Source: Phycisphaerae bacterium
Lineage (GTDB): Bacteria; Planctomycetota; Phycisphaerae; Phycisphaerales; UBA1924
Length of the DNA stretch: 32,409 nucleotides
Assembly: GCA_030429485.1 (NCBI GenBank)
Contig: JAUIFD010000020.1
Location: 1 to 32,409, forward strand
Direction: 5' to 3'
A model generated the notes under the pieces. The model was not told where the DNA came from. It did not search any database and saw nothing but the letters and a program-made list of their open reading frames with translations. Positions 32,044 to 32,409 of this stretch are shown in pieces. Made by a program: the position numbers and the translations under genes. Position 1 is the stretch's first letter. Each line of letters opens with the position of its first letter.

Positions 32044-32211
32044 CGCCGCACAGCGCTGGTGGCACGCACCACCGCCCCGGCGCCACGCACCAAGCCCCGG
32101 ATGGCGCGCACTCCACCCCCCATGCCGCGCAGCACGCGGGCGGCGCAGCGCAACACGGGGGCAAAACCTCGCAACATCGGCGCCGTGTTGCGAGCTTCTG
32201 GCCGGTCCGGC
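32044..32211. repeat. Degenerate tandem repeat with 21-bp period, about eight units
   Basis: A CGCA tetranucleotide recurs at 32065, 32086, 32107, 32128, 32149 and 32170, exactly 21 bases apart. Flanking degenerate units are at 32044 (CGCC) and 32191 (CGAG). The remaining bases of each unit vary but stay G/C-rich. Translated, the period is seven codons: R-T/S/N-x5 on the plus strand, or V-L-R-G/A-x3 on the minus strand. The exact phase and multiple of two helical turns suggest either a short coding repeat or a phased protein-binding array. Confidence 0.65.
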
Positions 32212-32299
32212 GACCCCAGAACCCCCTTCCCGGCCTCAGAACACGGTTTCCACCGACCACGACCTACCGGAACCCGTCCCAACGCGAGCATCCCGTCAA

Positions 32300-32327
32300 G
32301 GCGTCCCGCCCGGGCGGGCTGGACGCC
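32300..32327. other. Near-perfect 28-nt inverted repeat (hairpin)
   Basis: GGCGTCC at 32300-32306 pairs with GGACGCC at 32321-32327. GCCCG at 32308-32312 pairs with CGGGC at 32315-32319. There is one C/T mismatch and a two-base centre. Twelve of thirteen possible pairs form. There is no T-run on either side, so a classical terminator is not supported. Confidence 0.5.
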
Positions 32328-32350
32328 CCGCACGGACCTCCGAGAACGGG

Positions 32351-32403
32351 CCCCAAACCCCCAACGACTCCCCCAGAACCCCGGCGGCCCCGTGGTTCCC
32401 CCC
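32351..32403 (-). other. G-quadruplex motif on the minus strand
   Basis: The plus strand has six runs of four or more C at 32351-32354, 32358-32362, 32370-32374, 32379-32382, 32388-32391 and 32398-32403, with loops of 3, 7, 4, 5 and 6 bases. The minus strand thus satisfies the strict G4-N1-7 rule with two spare runs. Confidence 0.6.
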
Positions 32404-32409
32404 GGAGAC

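Larger units (their letters stand above)
31882..32409. other. Gene-poor stretch at right edge
   Basis: No reading frame here convinces me. The plus strand is rich in C runs, unlike the coding regions to the left. A minus-strand frame of 103 codons (32022-32333, GTG start) ends in heptads of the form V-L-R-G/A, but its ribosome-binding site is only three bases from the start and the rest is Arg/Gly-rich low complexity. I would not call it a gene without homologues. The stretch contains a 21-bp repeat, a hairpin and a G-quadruplex motif, listed separately. Confidence 0.5.

Noticed and set aside
32044-32211. CRISPR array
   Set aside because: The unit is only 21 bases and not conserved, there are no distinct spacers, and no cas genes are present.
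32300-32327. Rho-independent terminator
   Set aside because: The stem is strong but no T-run follows on either strand.
32022-32333. 103-codon minus-strand protein-coding gene
   Set aside because: GTG start with a ribosome-binding sequence only three bases away, low-complexity Arg/Gly/Ala composition and no domain; retained only as an open possibility tied to the repeat.
1-32409. Insertion sequences, prophage or integration sites
   Set aside because: No transposase, integrase or terminal inverted repeat was seen; the genes are of chromosomal housekeeping and envelope types.

Overview
The window is GC-rich, tightly packed bacterial chromosome. It most likely comes from a planctomycete of the Phycisphaerae type. 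The evidence is a secreted protein ending in a VPAPGA-type PEP-CTERM tail, several long secreted or membrane proteins without familiar names, GTG and TTG starts, and -10-like boxes placed right against start codons. The lineage is an inference; no rRNA or tRNA gene is visible to confirm it.

Layout. 1-3401 (minus): a polysaccharide-type group of UDP-glucose dehydrogenase, a small membrane protein and asparagine synthetase, the last running off the left edge. 3521-7100 (plus): a methyltransferase, then a three-gene ABC importer of the iron/siderophore/cobalamin class. 7116-10812: a metallophosphoesterase (minus), an HTH-like protein with two C-terminal membrane helices, a PEP-CTERM protein behind a structured leader, and two small membrane proteins. 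10862-17415: ribosomal protein L19 (plus), then minus-strand genes for a small hypothetical protein, a membrane protein, EPSP synthase, a class III aminotransferase, an M20 peptidase and a thioredoxin-fold protein. 17498-19696 (plus): a secreted beta-helix/PA14 protein. 19764-20165 (minus): a stand-alone MetG-C-type tRNA-binding domain.

20225-30386 (minus) holds the most interesting object, an eight-gene unit in which every junction is an overlap, an abutment or a 4-base gap. In transcription order it encodes a membrane-anchored von Willebrand A protein, a secreted helical protein, an ExbB/TolQ channel, two ExbD/TolR proteins, a 910-residue secreted TPR-like protein, a 940-residue membrane protein with a degenerate J-like N-terminus, and a secreted protein with two CxxC motifs. 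No TonB or TolA is present, but the membrane helix of the VWA protein carries the Ser-x-x-x-His pattern by which TonB and TolA couple to their motors. The unit therefore looks like an ion-motive-force-driven envelope machine in which the VWA protein replaces TonB/TolA.

30593-31881 (plus): UMP kinase and an apparently exported VOC-fold protein. 31882-32409 has no convincing gene, but it contains a 21-bp-period degenerate tandem repeat, a near-perfect 28-nt hairpin and a G-quadruplex motif on the minus strand.
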